From a virus: a stretch of 56,030 nt of DNA. A program made the translations under genes and the position numbers. Where the stretch lies: IMG/VR virus record IMGVR_UViG_3300022744_000033, positions 1 through 56,030 of that record; one strand, written 5' to 3'. This document shows, in pieces, positions 23,110 to 30,858 of this stretch (positions within the stretch are counted from its first letter, which is position 1; each line of letters begins with the position of its first letter). The notes under the pieces were generated by a model that did not search any database, was not told the origin of the DNA, and saw nothing but the letters and a program-made list of their open reading frames with translations.

Positions 23110-24710
23110 AGCCCGACGTGCGCATCGGCGTGACGGTCGAGGGCCGCGACATGGCGATGGGCGGCGGCCTGCAGGGCGCGCAGACCCTGGACCGTGCGCT
23201 GGCCTCGTGGTCGCCCGACCTGCGCCCGATCGACGCCATGATCGGCCCAGGCAAGGAACTGCTGGACGCTCGCGGCCGGGACATGGCCCTGAACGACGGC
23301 TTCGTGTCGTCGGCGCAGACGCTCACCCAGGACTCGATCGTCGGCACCCAGTACGTGCTGAACGCCACGCCCAACGCGCAGATGCTGGGCCTGGAGTCGG
23401 ACGACCCGTGGCTGGAGGAGTTCCAGGCCATCACCGAGAACCGATTCAACACCCTGGGCGACTCGGACCGCAACTGGTTTGACGCCCAGCGCGTCAAGAA
23501 CTTTACCGACATCGTGCGGCTGGCCGTGGGCCAGTACGTGGTGCGGGGCGAGGTGCTGGCCGTGGCCGAGTGGATTCGCCAGGCCGACCGCCCGTTCAAG
23601 ACCGCCGTGCAGATGGTCAACCCCGACCGCCTGACGAACCCGAACGACATGGAAGACACGGTGAACATCCGGCGCGGCATCGTGCGGGATGGCTTCGGCG
23701 CACCGCAGGCCTACTGGATTCGCAAGGCGCACAAGTTCTCGCCCTACGCGGCGGCGCAGACCTACGAGTGGGCGCGCGTGGACGCCTACCTGCCGTGGGG
23801 CCGCTCGCAGGTGCTGCACATCTTCGAGCAGGCTGAGCCCGACCAGTCGCGCGGTGTCGCTGCGATGGTCAGCGTGCTCAAGGAAATGCGCATGACCCGG
23901 AAGTACCGGGACATCGTGCTGCAGAACGCCGTGGTGAACAGCATGTACGCGGCGGCGGTCGAGTCCGAACTGCCGGCCGACGTGGTGTTCGGCCAGCTGG
24001 GATCGGCGGCCAACCCCGATGTCAACACCCCGGTCATGCAGTACATGCAGGGCCTGATGAGCTACGTCGGCGAGGCCAACGGCATCCGCCTGGACGGCGC
24101 GAAGATCCCGCATTTGTACCCCGGCACCAAGCTGAAGATGATCCCCGCCGGCCAGATCGGGGACACGAAATATGAGCAGTCGCTGCTGCGCCACCTTGCC
24201 GCCGCGTTCGGCATGAGCTACGAGGAATTCAGCCGCGACTTCAGCCAGACGAACTACTCGTCGGCCCGCGCCGCCATGATGATGTCCTGGCGGCACATGA
24301 CTGCCAAGAAACGCAAGGCGGCGGACGGCACGGCGCGCTGGGTCTACGGCCTGTGGCTGGAAGAACAGATCAACATGGGAGAAATTCCCATGCCGCCTGG
24401 GATGACCGCCCAGGACTTCTATCGCCCCGGCGTGCGCGAGGCCCTGTCCGCCAGCACCTGGATCGGCGCGGCGCGCGGCCAGATCGACGAGGGCAAGGAA
24501 ACCGACGCAGCGCTCAAGCGCGTGGCCGGTGGCCTGTCGACCCTGGAGGACGAACTGGCCCGGCTCGGCAAGGATTGGCGCGTGGTCATCCCGCAACTGG
24601 CCCGCGAGAAGAAACTGCTGTCCAAGTACGGCATCACGCTGGCATCGGCCGACATGACCGTGACCCCGCCTGACCAGCCGGCGGCGCAACCCACTCAGGC
24701 CCAGCCATGA
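23106..24710 (+). CDS. Portal protein, lambda gpB family
   Basis: 534 residues, equal to the size of lambda gpB (533). Features include an N-terminal RDMALNDGFVSSAQ segment, a NRNWFD-like region, EVLAVAEW and the conserved YEEFSRDFSQTNYSSARAAM block of the family. It forms the dodecameric ring at the packaging vertex. GTG 23106 was chosen over GTG 23100 for the GTGA overlap with gpW. Confidence 0.9.
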   Translation: MKPDVRIGVTVEGRDMAMGGGLQGAQTLDRALASWSPDLRPIDAMIGPGKELLDARGRDMALNDGFVSSAQTLTQDSIVGTQYVLNATPNAQMLGLESDDPWLEEFQAITENRFNTLGDSDRNWFDAQRVKNFTDIVRLAVGQYVVRGEVLAVAEWIRQADRPFKTAVQMVNPDRLTNPNDMEDTVNIRRGIVRDGFGAPQAYWIRKAHKFSPYAAAQTYEWARVDAYLPWGRSQVLHIFEQAEPDQSRGVAAMVSVLKEMRMTRKYRDIVLQNAVVNSMYAAAVESELPADVVFGQLGSAANPDVNTPVMQYMQGLMSYVGEANGIRLDGAKIPHLYPGTKLKMIPAGQIGDTKYEQSLLRHLAAAFGMSYEEFSRDFSQTNYSSARAAMMMSWRHMTAKKRKAADGTARWVYGLWLEEQINMGEIPMPPGMTAQDFYRPGVREALSASTWIGAARGQIDEGKETDAALKRVAGGLSTLEDELARLGKDWRVVIPQLAREKKLLSKYGITLASADMTVTPPDQPAAQPTQAQP

Positions 24711-25948
24711 ACCACCACGACATCGCCACCATCGCCGCCGAGCCCCTGCTGGTCGCCCCGACGCACGCGCACGCCATGCTGGAGGCGTTGCGCCGCGAGC
24801 CGGGCGCGGAAGCCTACGACCATGCGCTCGACGTGGCGGCGGTCTACGGCGTGACGCCCAGCGCGCCCGAGAAGGCTTTCGCGTTCGCCGATGGCGTCGC
24901 GTTCATCCCGGTGCGCGGCTCGCTGATGAACCGCACGACCGCCAGCTACTCGTGGGTCACGGGTTACAAGGGCATCATCCAGCGCGTCGCGGCGGCCGTG
25001 GCCGACCCGGACGTGCGCGGCATCGTGCTGGACGTGGACAGCTACGGCGGCGAGGCTGCGGGCTGCTTCGAGTGTGCCGCCGAGGTGCGCGCCATGATCC
25101 GCGAGTCGGGCAAGCCCAGCTTGGCGATGGTCGACAGCAACGCCTACAGCGCCGGCTACGCGCTGGCCGTGGCAGCTGACCGCGTGGCCATCATCCCGTC
25201 CGGCGGCGCGGGCAGCATCGGCGTCATCACGATGCACGTCGACTTCAGCAAGGCGCTGGACAACTACGGCGTCAAGTACACCCTGATCTACTCGGGCAAG
25301 CACAAGGCGGACGGCAACCCCTATGAAGCCCTGCCCGACGACGTGCGCGCTGCCACCCAGGCCCGGGTGGACAGCAAGCGCGAGGCGTTCATCGCCCACG
25401 TTGCCGCCATGCGCAGCATGGACCCGCAGCGCGTGCGCGACACGGAAGCCGATGCCTACGAGGCCGGCAAGGCGCTTGAATTGGGCCTCGTGGACGCCGT
25501 GATGACCGCGCCCGCCGCTCTGGCACAATTCCAGTCGAATCTTCCCGCACCATCCGGTGCTTTCTTCATGGAGGCCAACATGGCTGACCCGACCGCCCCG
25601 GACGTTGCGACCGTCCAAGCCGATGCACGCAGCGCCGAGAAGGCGCGTTGCGCTGCCATCCTCAACCATGCCGAAGCCGCCGGCCGCGCCGATCTGGCCG
25701 CGCACCTGGCCTTCGAGACGGACATGAGCGCCGACCAAGCCGCCACCATGCTGGCGAAGGCCCCGCGCGCTGCAGCCGCCGCGCCGGCCGCTGCCGCCAC
25801 CGCGAACCCGCTGGAGGCCGCGATGGCCGCCAAGGGCACCCCTGGTGTCGGTGCGGATGACGCCGCCGGCACCACCGCACCCAAGGCCGACAGCGCGGAG
25901 TTCCTGCTGGCGTCCCTGGCCCTTGCCACCGGCCAAAAGGCCGGCTGA
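24707..25948 (+). CDS. Prohead protease (S49/ClpP-like, gpC) fused to scaffold
   Basis: 413 residues. Residues 60-280 are an S49 peptidase: FIPVRGSL, DVDSYGGEAAG, nucleophile Ser near 148 in NAYSAGYALA and Lys in SGKHKADGNPYE. The last 120 residues are Ala-rich and helical, the scaffold part (Nu3). Lambda gpC has the same layout. It directs prohead assembly and then degrades scaffold and itself. It overlaps the portal by ATGA. Confidence 0.9.
   Translation: MNHHDIATIAAEPLLVAPTHAHAMLEALRREPGAEAYDHALDVAAVYGVTPSAPEKAFAFADGVAFIPVRGSLMNRTTASYSWVTGYKGIIQRVAAAVADPDVRGIVLDVDSYGGEAAGCFECAAEVRAMIRESGKPSLAMVDSNAYSAGYALAVAADRVAIIPSGGAGSIGVITMHVDFSKALDNYGVKYTLIYSGKHKADGNPYEALPDDVRAATQARVDSKREAFIAHVAAMRSMDPQRVRDTEADAYEAGKALELGLVDAVMTAPAALAQFQSNLPAPSGAFFMEANMADPTAPDVATVQADARSAEKARCAAILNHAEAAGRADLAAHLAFETDMSADQAATMLAKAPRAAAAAPAAAATANPLEAAMAAKGTPGVGADDAAGTTAPKADSAEFLLASLALATGQKAG
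25580..25948 (+). CDS. Scaffold protein from internal start (Nu3-like)
   Basis: 122 residues in frame within the protease gene. ATG 25580 has GGAGG five bases upstream, a strong internal ribosome site, exactly where lambda makes Nu3 from inside C. The sequence (TVQADARSAEKARCAAILNH and an Ala-rich tail) is helical, as scaffolds are. Confidence 0.7.
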   Translation: MADPTAPDVATVQADARSAEKARCAAILNHAEAAGRADLAAHLAFETDMSADQAATMLAKAPRAAAAAPAAAATANPLEAAMAAKGTPGVGADDAAGTTAPKADSAEFLLASLALATGQKAG

Positions 25949-25968
25949 TCGTCACCTAGGAGCCCATC

Positions 25969-26364
25969 ATGGCTGACACCCCGATCGTTTCGTACTCGTC
26001 CGCCGCTGGCCCCGTCCACGGTGACATCTTCGCCGGCTCGTCCGACGTCATCACCAAGCCGGGCACCCTCGTGTCCGGCCAGGGCACGGTCGTTCGCGGC
26101 CAGGTCCTGGGTCTGGTGACCGCCTCGGGCAAGTTCGCCAAGCACAACCCCAGCGCGACCAACGGCTCGCAGACCGCGGTGGCCATCGCCGCGTTCCCGG
26201 CCGACGCCACCAGCGCGGACGCGGCCCTGGCCGTGTACGTGGCCGGCGAGTTCGCGATGGACCTGCTGGTGTGGCACGCCGACACCGACACCGAGGCCGA
26301 GCGCCTCGCAGCCTTCGCCATCGGCTCGCCGATCGTGGTGAAGAAGCGCTACTTCAGCGCCTGA
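25969..26364 (+). CDS. Head decoration protein, lambda gpD-like
   Basis: 131 residues with the gpD-type pattern: an early VITKPGTLVSGQ...VRGQVLGLVTASGKF region and a central TAVAIAAFPADA...AVYVAGEFAMD. It should bind as trimers to the expanded capsid and stabilise it. The position between protease and major capsid gene matches lambda. Confidence 0.85.
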   Translation: MADTPIVSYSSAAGPVHGDIFAGSSDVITKPGTLVSGQGTVVRGQVLGLVTASGKFAKHNPSATNGSQTAVAIAAFPADATSADAALAVYVAGEFAMDLLVWHADTDTEAERLAAFAIGSPIVVKKRYFSA

Positions 26365-26392
26365 TCGACCACCCCAGCAACAGGAGCCCATC

Positions 26393-27421
26393 ATGGCCGA
26401 TACCTTCTCGACTGACACCCTGCTGGGTGTGGTCCGTACCGTCAAGCCGACCAGCCTGAACTTCTGGCTGTCGATCGCTTTCCCCCGTGTGGTCACCAGC
26501 ACCGACCAGACGATCAACTTCGACACCGTGACTCGTTCGCGCCGCATGGCCGCGTTCGTGGCCCCGACCCTCGCGGGCGTGGTGCAGACGGCCGAGGGCT
26601 TCAGCACGAAGACCTTCAAGCCGGCCTACCTCAAGCCGAAGGACATCGTGGACCCGAACCACCTGTTCAAGCGCATGGCCGGCGAGGCGTTCGGCGGCAC
26701 CATGTCGCCGGATCAGCGCCGCGCCGCCATCGTGGCTGACCTGCTGGCCACGCAGCGCGAGATGATTGAGCGCCGCTGGGAATGGATGGCCGCCCAGGTC
26801 GTCCTGAACGGCTCCGTGGTCGTCGCGGGCGAGAACTACCCGAGCGTCACCGTGGACTTCGGCCGTGCCGGTGGCCACACCGTCACGCTGGGCAGCGGCT
26901 CGCGCTGGGGTGACTCGGGTATCGTCCCGCTCGACAACATCGAGACGTGGAGCGAAACCGTGTTCCAGGCGTCCGGCTTCGCGCCGACCCTGGTGGTCAT
27001 GGGCTCGACGGCCTGGACGGCGTTCCGCAACAGCACCGACCTGTCGGCCAAGCTGGACATCCGCCGGGGCACGAACCTGAACATCAACATCGGCCCGGGT
27101 TCCGGCGAGGCCATCCAGTACCGCGGCAGCGACGGTGTGCGCGAATACTGGACCTACAACGACTTCTACGAGGACGCATCGGGCACCCCGACCCGCATGA
27201 TGGACCCCCGCGATGTCGTGCTGCTGAACCCGGCCGGTGTCGACGGCGTGCGTGCCTTCGGTGCCATCCTGGACCCGCGTGCGGGCTACCAGGCGCTCCC
27301 GATCTACCCGAAGAACTGGATCGCTGAAGATCCGGCCGCCGAGTACATCATGAGCCAGTCGGCCCCGCTGATGGTCCCGGGCCGCCCCGACGCCACGTTC
27401 AAGGCCCGCGTGGTCGCCTGA
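26393..27421 (+). CDS. Major capsid protein, lambda gpE-like
   Basis: 342 residues (lambda gpE 341). MADTFSTDTLLGVVRTVKPT, the AFVAPTLAGVV segment and YLKPKDIVDPNHLFKR are typical of the family. It forms the icosahedral shell. It is preceded by AGGAG and followed by a GC-rich hairpin (27429-27454). Confidence 0.95.
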   Translation: MADTFSTDTLLGVVRTVKPTSLNFWLSIAFPRVVTSTDQTINFDTVTRSRRMAAFVAPTLAGVVQTAEGFSTKTFKPAYLKPKDIVDPNHLFKRMAGEAFGGTMSPDQRRAAIVADLLATQREMIERRWEWMAAQVVLNGSVVVAGENYPSVTVDFGRAGGHTVTLGSGSRWGDSGIVPLDNIETWSETVFQASGFAPTLVVMGSTAWTAFRNSTDLSAKLDIRRGTNLNINIGPGSGEAIQYRGSDGVREYWTYNDFYEDASGTPTRMMDPRDVVLLNPAGVDGVRAFGAILDPRAGYQALPIYPKNWIAEDPAAEYIMSQSAPLMVPGRPDATFKARVVA

Positions 27422-27428
27422 TGACCCG

Positions 27429-27454
27429 AGGCCCCTGGCGCAAGCTGGGGGCCT
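27429..27454 (+). other. Hairpin after the major capsid gene
   Basis: AGGCCCC/GGGGCCT stem with a 12-base loop, eight bases after the capsid stop. There is no T-run, so it is more likely an RNA stability element or a partial attenuator than a terminator. Confidence 0.45.
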
Positions 27455-27473
27455 ATCCACTTCGGAGACTCGC

Positions 27474-27710
27474 ATGGCACTGAAGATCGAAATGGTGGCC
27501 CTGACCACCGTGACGCTGGGCAAGCCCGGCGCGCAAGTGAACGTCGCCCCGGGCGAGAAGTTCACCCTGGACGACGGCAAGGAAGCCAAGTGGCTCGTGG
27601 AAGCCGGTGCGGCCCTGCTGCTGGGCGAGGCCGAGGCGCAAGCCAAGGTCAAGGCCAAGGCCCCCAAGGGTGCTGAAGTCGCGCCCACGGTCGACGCGCC
27701 GCAGGAGTGA
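27474..27710 (+). CDS. Small head protein in the FI position
   Basis: 78 residues. An N-terminal beta-rich part (VNVAPGEKFTLDDGKEAKWLVEAGAA) and a Lys/Ala tail. The position corresponds to lambda FI, but I do not see clear FI homology. Likely a packaging or head-completion accessory. Confidence 0.55.
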   Translation: MALKIEMVALTTVTLGKPGAQVNVAPGEKFTLDDGKEAKWLVEAGAALLLGEAEAQAKVKAKAPKGAEVAPTVDAPQE

Positions 27711-27713
27711 CGC

Positions 27714-28052
27714 ATGGGCTGGGCTGACATCCGATCGACTGCACGCTCCGTCGTGCATGAGACGTTTGGCCTGGCCGCTACCTATTTGCCGCCGGGCGTT
27801 GACCCGGTGCTGGTGGAAGGGCTGGCCGTGCGCTGGCACACCCGCACCGTCCGCCACGGCGATCTGGACCGCGAGGGCTACGCCCAGGTCCAGGAAGACG
27901 TCAACCGGCTGATGATCGACACGGCGCAGGTCGCCGACCCGCAGCGCGGGGGGATCATCACGCTGACCGACGACGGCCGGCAGTACCGCATCGATTACGT
28001 GCTGCCCTACGACGGGGCGTTCGCGCCCTGCGACGTCGTGCAGGTGCCGTGA
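27714..28052 (+). CDS. Head-tail connector, lambda FII-like
   Basis: 112 residues (FII 117) at the FII position between the capsid genes and Z. It has mixed beta structure with FGLAATYLPPGVDPVLVEG and a C-terminal YRIDYVLPYDG segment. It probably forms the stopper ring to which the tail attaches. It overlaps the next gene by one base (TGATG). Confidence 0.65.
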   Translation: MGWADIRSTARSVVHETFGLAATYLPPGVDPVLVEGLAVRWHTRTVRHGDLDREGYAQVQEDVNRLMIDTAQVADPQRGGIITLTDDGRQYRIDYVLPYDGAFAPCDVVQVP

Positions 28053-28636
28053 TGCTGGTCGTCGCTGGCAAGGGCATTGACGCGCTGGACCGCTACATCG
28101 CCCGCCTGGGCGACGGGGCGAACAAGGCCGCTGTCATGGCCGTCAACGACACCGCCGACTGGGCGCGCACGCGCATCAAGCGCCAGATGCAAGCCGAGGT
28201 GACGCTGGCCGAGTCCGCGTTCTCTAACCGGCAGTTCTACGTCAGCCGCCGCGCCAACACGGCCGACCTGCAGGCCATCCTGACCGCGAGCCGCCAGCCC
28301 TACAGCCTGAGCCGGTTCAAGGTCGGCGACGTGGGATTCGGCCCGAGCGCCGGCCCCGTCAAGGTCCGCATCAAGGCCGGTGGATCTACGGTCAACCTCA
28401 AGCGCGCCTTCTACGTGCGCGCACCGAACGGTGCCGTGGGCATCGCGGTGCGCTCCAAGCAGCCCCTGGACAACTCCCGGGGCGCTCGCCGCATCAAGGG
28501 CACGGACGTCTACGTCCTGTTCGGCCCGAGCCCGGACCAGCTGATGCGCCGCCTCGCGCCCGCATCGGTGCCGGACGTCGAGAACTACCTGAACCGCGAG
28601 TTCTCGCGGCAGATCGTGAGGGTCATCAATGGCTGA
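28052..28636 (+). CDS. Minor tail protein Z-like
   Basis: 194 residues (lambda Z 192). KAAVMAVNDTADWARTRIKRQM and SRFKVGDVGFGPSAGPVKVRI fit the prophage minor tail protein Z family. It helps connect tail and head. GTG 28049 just before ATG 28052 is an alternative start. Confidence 0.75.
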   Translation: MLVVAGKGIDALDRYIARLGDGANKAAVMAVNDTADWARTRIKRQMQAEVTLAESAFSNRQFYVSRRANTADLQAILTASRQPYSLSRFKVGDVGFGPSAGPVKVRIKAGGSTVNLKRAFYVRAPNGAVGIAVRSKQPLDNSRGARRIKGTDVYVLFGPSPDQLMRRLAPASVPDVENYLNREFSRQIVRVING

Positions 28637-29123
28637 CAGCAAGCGCCTGGCAATCGCCAAGGCTCTGACCAACGTGCTGGAAACCGAGGTCGCAGTTGCG
28701 AATGGTTATCAACACGATCTGGCCGGCAAGGTGCATCGCGGTCGGATCACCTTCAGCGCGCGTGAGGCCATGCCTCGCGTGGTGCTCATGGAGACGCTGA
28801 ACCCCGACCGGGAGCCGATCCGCGCAGGCTGGCAACCCACGCAGAAGGACAGCTTGATCCTGCTGCTGCAGGGGCACGCCGAGGACGACCAGGATCACCC
28901 GACCGACCCGGCGCACCTGCTGATGGCTGACATCAAGAAGGCCTTGGCCCGCATCATGCTGACCACCAGCCCGTACTTCCGCCTGGGTGGGCTCATCGCC
29001 GACTTCAACATGGAGCCCGGCATCGTGCGCCCGCCGGACGATCTGTCCAGCATGGCATACTTCTACATGCGTGTCCGACTCGAAGTGGTCGAGCACTTGG
29101 CTGACCCGTATCGCCTCAACTGA
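28629..29123 (+). CDS. Tail terminator, lambda U-like
   Basis: 164 residues at the U position, with an AKALTNVLETEVA start and a C-terminal FYMRVRLEVVEHL. It probably caps the tail tube at its head end. It overlaps Z by 8 bp. The family call is from position and size rather than strong motifs. Confidence 0.65.
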   Translation: MADSKRLAIAKALTNVLETEVAVANGYQHDLAGKVHRGRITFSAREAMPRVVLMETLNPDREPIRAGWQPTQKDSLILLLQGHAEDDQDHPTDPAHLLMADIKKALARIMLTTSPYFRLGGLIADFNMEPGIVRPPDDLSSMAYFYMRVRLEVVEHLADPYRLN

Positions 29124-29142
29124 GGTTTTCTAGGAGCACACC

Positions 29143-29937
29143 ATGGCATTCACCCATGCTGCCGACGACATCACCCTCGGTCGTGGCGAACTCTATTTCT
29201 TCCCGTTCCTGGCCGGCACCACCACGCCGTCCAAGGATGGCCGCTACTTCGGCAACACCCCGGGCTTCAACCTGTCGGCGTCCGTCGAGAAGCTGGCCCA
29301 CTTCAGCGCCGACCGCGGCCTGAAGGTGAAGGATCGCAACGTCACGCTGTCGGTGGACTACACCGGCACGATGGAATGCGACAACATCAACGCCGACAAC
29401 CTGGCGCTGTTCTTCATGGGTGGGAAGTCGACCGTCACCCAGGGTGCGCTGACCGCACAGACCGAAACCTTCGCTGGCGGCACGCTGTCGGCTGGTGCCT
29501 ACATCCAACTGGGCGTGACCGATGCGAACCCGCAGGGCTACCGCAACGTGACCGTTGACACCGTGACGCTGGGTGGGGTGGCCCAGGTGCTCGGGACGGA
29601 CTACGAACTGGACGAGGCCGCCGGTCAGATCCACCTGCTGGGCGGAATTGACTTGGAGGGCCTGGACCTGGACCCCCTCGTCGTCACCTACGATGTCGCC
29701 GCCAGCACCCGCGAGCGCGTCATCAGCGCCGGCACGGAAGCCAAGGGCGTCCTCAAGCTGGTGTCGTTCAACCCCGAGGGCACCAAGCGCGACTACCTGC
29801 TGCCCAGCGTGACGATCACCCCCAACGGTGACTTCGCGCTCAAGGGCGACGACTGGCAGGTCATGTCCTTCAACCTGGAAGTGCTGGCCAAGAACAGCAC
29901 GACCGCCGCCGTCTACATTGACGGTCGCCCCGCCTGA
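29143..29937 (+). CDS. Major tail tube protein, lambda V-like
   Basis: 264 residues (lambda V 246). It is beta-rich, with DITLGRGELYFFPF, the conserved GNTPGFNLSASVEKL block and repeated turns. It is followed at once by a strong terminator, as expected for a highly expressed structural gene. Confidence 0.85.
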   Translation: MAFTHAADDITLGRGELYFFPFLAGTTTPSKDGRYFGNTPGFNLSASVEKLAHFSADRGLKVKDRNVTLSVDYTGTMECDNINADNLALFFMGGKSTVTQGALTAQTETFAGGTLSAGAYIQLGVTDANPQGYRNVTVDTVTLGGVAQVLGTDYELDEAAGQIHLLGGIDLEGLDLDPLVVTYDVAASTRERVISAGTEAKGVLKLVSFNPEGTKRDYLLPSVTITPNGDFALKGDDWQVMSFNLEVLAKNSTTAAVYIDGRPA

Positions 29938-29959
29938 TTTCCTCTGTGAGTGGACCTTG

Positions 29960-29983
29960 GGGAGCCTTCGGGCTCCCTTTTTT
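29960..29983 (+). terminator. Rho-independent terminator after the tail tube gene
   Basis: GGGAGCC-ttcg-GGCTCCC followed by six T (29978-29983). This is a textbook terminator and must be partly passed for the downstream tail genes, or those genes use the promoter at 29993. Confidence 0.9.
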
Positions 29984-29992
29984 CATGGGCGC

Positions 29993-30022
29993 TTGACGGC
30001 CGGGGCGTGTACGCCGTAAACT
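29993..30022 (+). promoter_or_regulatory. Promoter inside the tail module
   Basis: TTGACG, 18 bp, TAAACT, ten bases after the terminator. Transcription would begin near 30029, before the small membrane gene at 30050. It may also restart expression of the rest of the tail genes. Confidence 0.75.
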
Positions 30023-30049
30023 ATGTTTACCATAACCCGAGGCCGTCAC

Positions 30050-30205
30050 ATGTCCATCATCCCCTTCCTCACGCTACCCGTCGCCATCGTGTGCTTTGTC
30101 GTGGCGCGCGGGGCGTACCGCAGCAACAGCCGCATGACGGTCCCGCTCCTGTTCCTCGGGGCGTTCAACACCGCCATGTTCTTCGCCAGCATCATCCCCC
30201 ACTGA
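30050..30205 (+). CDS. Small membrane protein, possible moron
   Basis: 51 residues, two membrane segments (FLTLPVAIVCFVVARGAY and VPLLFLGAFNTAMFFASII). It is framed by a terminator and its own promoter between V and G, where lambda has no gene. That is the usual signature of a moron, expressed independently of the late genes. Start ATG 30050 was chosen because ATG 30023 abuts the -10. Confidence 0.65.
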   Translation: MSIIPFLTLPVAIVCFVVARGAYRSNSRMTVPLLFLGAFNTAMFFASIIPH

Positions 30206-30208
30206 GCC

Positions 30209-30637
30209 ATGTCCCTCTCCAACATCGTCATCCCCCGCCGCACCATCGCCATCCCGGGCTCCCCCGAGCCGCTGGTGGTCCGTGGCCTCTCGTCGTTCGA
30301 CTTCAGCCTGCTGCTGACGAACCGCCGCGAGGACTTCCTGGCCGCCATCGGCGTGTTCCAGTCCAACCAGGACAACCCGACCGAGGCCGCCATCGAACTC
30401 GTGCGCATCCTGCCGACCCTGGTGGCCCTGGGCATCGCCCTGGCCGCCGATGAGCCCGAGGCCGTGGGCAAGGCCGCGCAACTGCCCGCGCCAATCCAGA
30501 TCCAGGCCTTGCTGGACATCGCCGAGTTGACCGTGAGCGACCCGGGTGCCCTCCCAAACTTGGCGGGGCGTCTGCGCAACATGGTGGCCGGGGCCGCCGC
30601 AGCCGCCCGGGTGCCGACCCCCTCGCTTGGCTCCTAA
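30209..30637 (+). CDS. Tail assembly chaperone, lambda G-like
   Basis: 142 residues (lambda G 140), with PEPLVVRGLSSFDFSLLL and a helical C-terminus. It chaperones the tape measure. The downstream frame continues as the T domain, reachable by a -1 slip near the end of the gene. Confidence 0.8.
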   Translation: MSLSNIVIPRRTIAIPGSPEPLVVRGLSSFDFSLLLTNRREDFLAAIGVFQSNQDNPTEAAIELVRILPTLVALGIALAADEPEAVGKAAQLPAPIQIQALLDIAELTVSDPGALPNLAGRLRNMVAGAAAAARVPTPSLGS

Positions 30638-30858
30638 GAGTTCGCCGGCAGGTCAGCCTGCTGATGGCCGAGGGTCACCCCGACGCGGCCCGCTATCCCT
30701 TGGGGATCTTGTGGACTGAGGCGACAATCGCCACCCAACGAGTCAACCAGCGCCATGTGACCGACGCCCTGCTGGTGCAGGGGGCCATCGGGTCGGCGCT
30801 GGGCGGCGGGAAAGAGTTCGGCAAGATGGTCAAGGGGCTACAGCATGGCGACGAGTGA
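30622..30858 (+). CDS. T extension of the G-T frameshift chaperone
   Basis: Read after a -1 slip, probably at ACCCCC (30617-30622). The extension contains LLMAEGHPDAARYPLGILWT and TQRVNQRHVTDA, the usual T-domain blocks. The frame is open well upstream of its first ATG, as needed for a fusion. It overlaps the tape measure start. The lambda slip site GGGAAAG is not present here, so the exact site is inferred. Confidence 0.65.
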   Translation, partial: LAWLLRVRRQVSLLMAEGHPDAARYPLGILWTEATIATQRVNQRHVTDALLVQGAIGSALGGGKEFGKMVKGLQHGDE

